From assembly GCA_035319185.1 (NCBI GenBank), contig DATHDF010000007.1:1-24459 (forward strand): a DNA stretch of 24,459 nucleotides. Reading direction: 5' to 3'. Numbering within the stretch: position 1 is the stretch's first letter; the number at the start of each line of letters is the position of its first letter. The position numbers were made by a program, and so were the translations under genes. Under the pieces are notes generated by a model, which was not told where the DNA came from, did no database searches, and saw only the letters and a program-made list of their open reading frames with translations. The stretch comes from Fen-1308 sp035319185 (GTDB lineage: Bacteria > Nitrospirota > Thermodesulfovibrionia > Thermodesulfovibrionales > Dissulfurispiraceae). Positions 23,461 through 24,459 of the stretch are shown piece by piece.

Positions 23461-24168
23461 ATGTCTAAAAAGAATATTTTAATGCTGATTTTGTTTATTG
23501 CTATGGCGGCAGCCACTGCATACTATCTGCGCCCGTCAGAACGCCACCAGGTCGCTAATACCGGATCGAGTGCAGATATTCATGACATCTCTGCTCAGCC
23601 GGCTGCAATAAATGAGGCAGCTGTCCAGGGCGATCCCGCGTCTCAGCCAGTTTTGACGGGGGCAAAGTTATCTATCGAAAACGCCGGAGGCGATGACATT
23701 ATTAAAGTAATACCATCGGTAAAAGGTCAAAGAAATGCAATCACTTTTAGGTACGAGTGGACTAAGAATGGGCAACCTGCCGGCAATGACGATAAAGTGG
23801 TTGGACTCAAGCGCGGAGATCGCCTATCTGTTAAGGTCACGCCTTTTGACGGGAAAGTGGACGGCGAACCGGGAGTTTTTGTATCCGAGGTTATGAATAC
23901 GACGCCCAGAATCTCTGAAATAAAACAGATATCGTTGGACGATTCAGATCTGATCTACAAGGTATTAGCTTCTGATCCGGACGGAGATACACTTTCCTAT
24001 TCTTTGGTAGATGCTCCAAAAGGAATGACTGTAGATCAAAATGGAAATATACGATGGCATTTTGAAAAAGAAGACTATGGTAAGGCCCTCCCGGTAAAGG
24101 TCAAAGTATCGGACGGTCACGGAGGCGAAACCGTAGGACAGATCAATTCCCAACCTGGCGCTAAGTAG
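23461..24168 (+). CDS. Membrane-anchored protein with an Ig/cadherin-like domain, end of the pilus operon
   Basis: 235 aa starting at ATG 23461, two bases after the PilX-like stop, so almost certainly in the same operon. A single N-terminal hydrophobic segment (about 5-22) acts as signal anchor. A low-complexity linker (about 25-65) leads to a beta-rich region with YEWTKNGQP (PKD/Ig-like) and a second module with LASDPDGDTLSYSLVDAPKG and VKVSDGHGGE, the cadherin-like/putative-Ig pattern in which DPDGD can bind calcium. No enzyme motif is visible. It may be a periplasmic accessory of the pilus machine. Function is unknown; only the domain style and operon membership are supported. Confidence 0.8.
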   Translation: MSKKNILMLILFIAMAAATAYYLRPSERHQVANTGSSADIHDISAQPAAINEAAVQGDPASQPVLTGAKLSIENAGGDDIIKVIPSVKGQRNAITFRYEWTKNGQPAGNDDKVVGLKRGDRLSVKVTPFDGKVDGEPGVFVSEVMNTTPRISEIKQISLDDSDLIYKVLASDPDGDTLSYSLVDAPKGMTVDQNGNIRWHFEKEDYGKALPVKVKVSDGHGGETVGQINSQPGAK

Positions 24169-24182
24169 CCGCATGAGATTAT

Positions 24183-24212
24183 TGCTTGCGTTTGAATTTC
24201 CAAATACAAGCA
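24183..24212 (+). other. Imperfect hairpin after the pilus operon
   Basis: TGCTTG and CAAGCA flank TTTG and CAAA around a 6-base loop, with one 2x2 internal mismatch. It lies 15 bases after the last stop codon. No uridine run follows, so intrinsic termination is doubtful; it may instead protect the mRNA 3' end. Confidence 0.3.
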
Positions 24213-24250
24213 TCTGATAACAATTATAATCCGATTCTTGTGAAAGGATA

Positions 24251-24297
24251 TGGTAGGCACGAGGGGTTTCGAACCCCTGACCTCTACCGTGTCAAGG
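24251..24297 (-). pseudogene. 3' half of tRNA-Val(GAC), candidate attachment site of an integrative element
   Basis: Read on the minus strand this is the 3' side of a tRNA. The anticodon loop TTGACAC (anticodon GAC, Val) is followed by stem GGTAG, variable AGGTC, T arm AGGGG-TTCGAAA-CCCCT, acceptor CGTGCCT, discriminator A and CCA. Two further bases (CC) of the 5' anticodon stem also match. Upstream of that, the expected CTACC stem, D arm and 5' acceptor (AGGCACG) are absent. A 3' fragment beginning near the anticodon is what remains at one junction when a tyrosine-recombinase element inserts into a tRNA gene. By that geometry the chromosome is on the left and the element on the right. Confidence 0.75.
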
Positions 24298-24325
24298 CAC
24301 AACTAACAGTAGCACAAAACCACGC

Positions 24326-24360
24326 AAACCCGCTCTAATACTTGATTAGAGCGGGTTTTT
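24326..24360 (+). terminator. Strong intrinsic terminator
   Basis: A perfect 14-base-pair stem (arms 24326-24339 and 24345-24358, G+C-rich core CCCGCTC/GAGCGGG) closes a 5-base loop ACTTG and ends in a run of five T. Only three T follow on the other strand, so it acts mainly on plus-strand transcription. It lies just inside the predicted element side of the tRNA fragment and could block read-through between pilus operon and island. Confidence 0.8.
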
Positions 24361-24396
24361 ACTTATACAACCAGTATGCGAATTAAGGCCTTTTTT

Positions 24397-24440
24397 GACG
24401 TTAATCGCTACGATTCCGCTACGCTGAAATTAGACGTTAA
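24397..24440 (+). repeat. Short direct repeats near the right edge
   Basis: GACGTTAA occurs at 24397-24404 and 24433-24440, and CGCTACG at 24406-24412 and 24417-24423, the latter pair 11 bases apart (one helical turn). The stretch 24298-24459 holds no convincing gene. Being next to the tRNA fragment, these could be recombinase arm-type or excisionase sites, but this is speculative. Confidence 0.35.
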
Positions 24441-24459
24441 AGCAACCTGAAGTTGTTAG

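Noticed and set aside
24117..24302. A minus-strand open frame across the tRNA fragment and the operon end
   Set aside because: It runs through the tRNA fragment and the 3' end of the Ig-like gene, and lacks a ribosome site and any recognisable protein pattern.
24251..24330. A complete functional tRNA-Val gene on the minus strand
   Set aside because: Only positions from about 30 to 76 are present. The 5' acceptor strand AGGCACG and the D arm are missing upstream, and the anticodon stem would contain a G-G mismatch.
1..24459. CRISPR arrays, insertion sequences or transposase genes
   Set aside because: No regularly spaced repeats and no transposase-like protein were seen. The only mobility-related signal is the tRNA fragment at the right edge.

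Overview
The window looks like chromosome from a Gram-negative, probably anaerobic bacterium. The gene set (bactofilin with an M23 peptidase, a MoeA fused to a periplasmic-binding-like domain, a RACo-type ASKHA protein, an NtrC-type two-component pair and a PilY1/minor-pilin operon) fits Nitrospirota (Thermodesulfovibrionia-like) or Geobacter-like Desulfobacterota. This placement is an inference from gene content and is not certain.

Layout. Positions 1-611 hold the 3' end of a protein that probably carried a response-regulator receiver domain. From 686 to 10642, plus-strand genes run mostly head to tail: valS, a small tail-anchored repetitive protein, nadC, purM, a membrane-anchored M23 peptidase, a bactofilin, moeA-PBP and an ASKHA/DUF4445 protein. 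Several adjacent genes overlap by a few bases: purM/M23, M23/bactofilin and moeA/ASKHA. A minus-strand pair, scpB then a LysM-NlpC/P60 hydrolase (12360 down to 10632), converges on the ASKHA gene with an 11-base overlap. Its promoter appears to give an almost leaderless scpB mRNA. Divergently, 12461-15531 encode a DsbC-like thioredoxin-fold protein, a short membrane histidine kinase and an NtrC-family sigma-54 activator.

From 15694 to 24168 lies a type IV pilus accessory cluster: a GspH/FimT-like pseudopilin, then a second transcription unit with a small exported protein, PilY1 (1304 aa), a second GspH/FimT-like pilin, PilV-, PilW- and PilX-like minor pilins, and a membrane-anchored Ig-like protein. 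The first pilin has a sigma-70-type promoter. The PilY1 unit is preceded by a well-spaced -24/-12 sigma-54 promoter with a dyad about 87 bases upstream of the predicted start site. The NtrC-type regulator two genes away is the obvious candidate activator (PilS/PilR-like logic).

Right edge. At 24251-24297 the minus strand carries only the 3' half of a tRNA-Val(GAC) gene, from the anticodon stem to CCA, with unrelated DNA where the 5' half should be. This is the expected footprint of a tRNA-targeting integrative element. It implies that DNA to the right of 24297, including a strong terminator and short repeats, is the end of a genomic island, while the pilus cluster to the left is ordinary chromosome.
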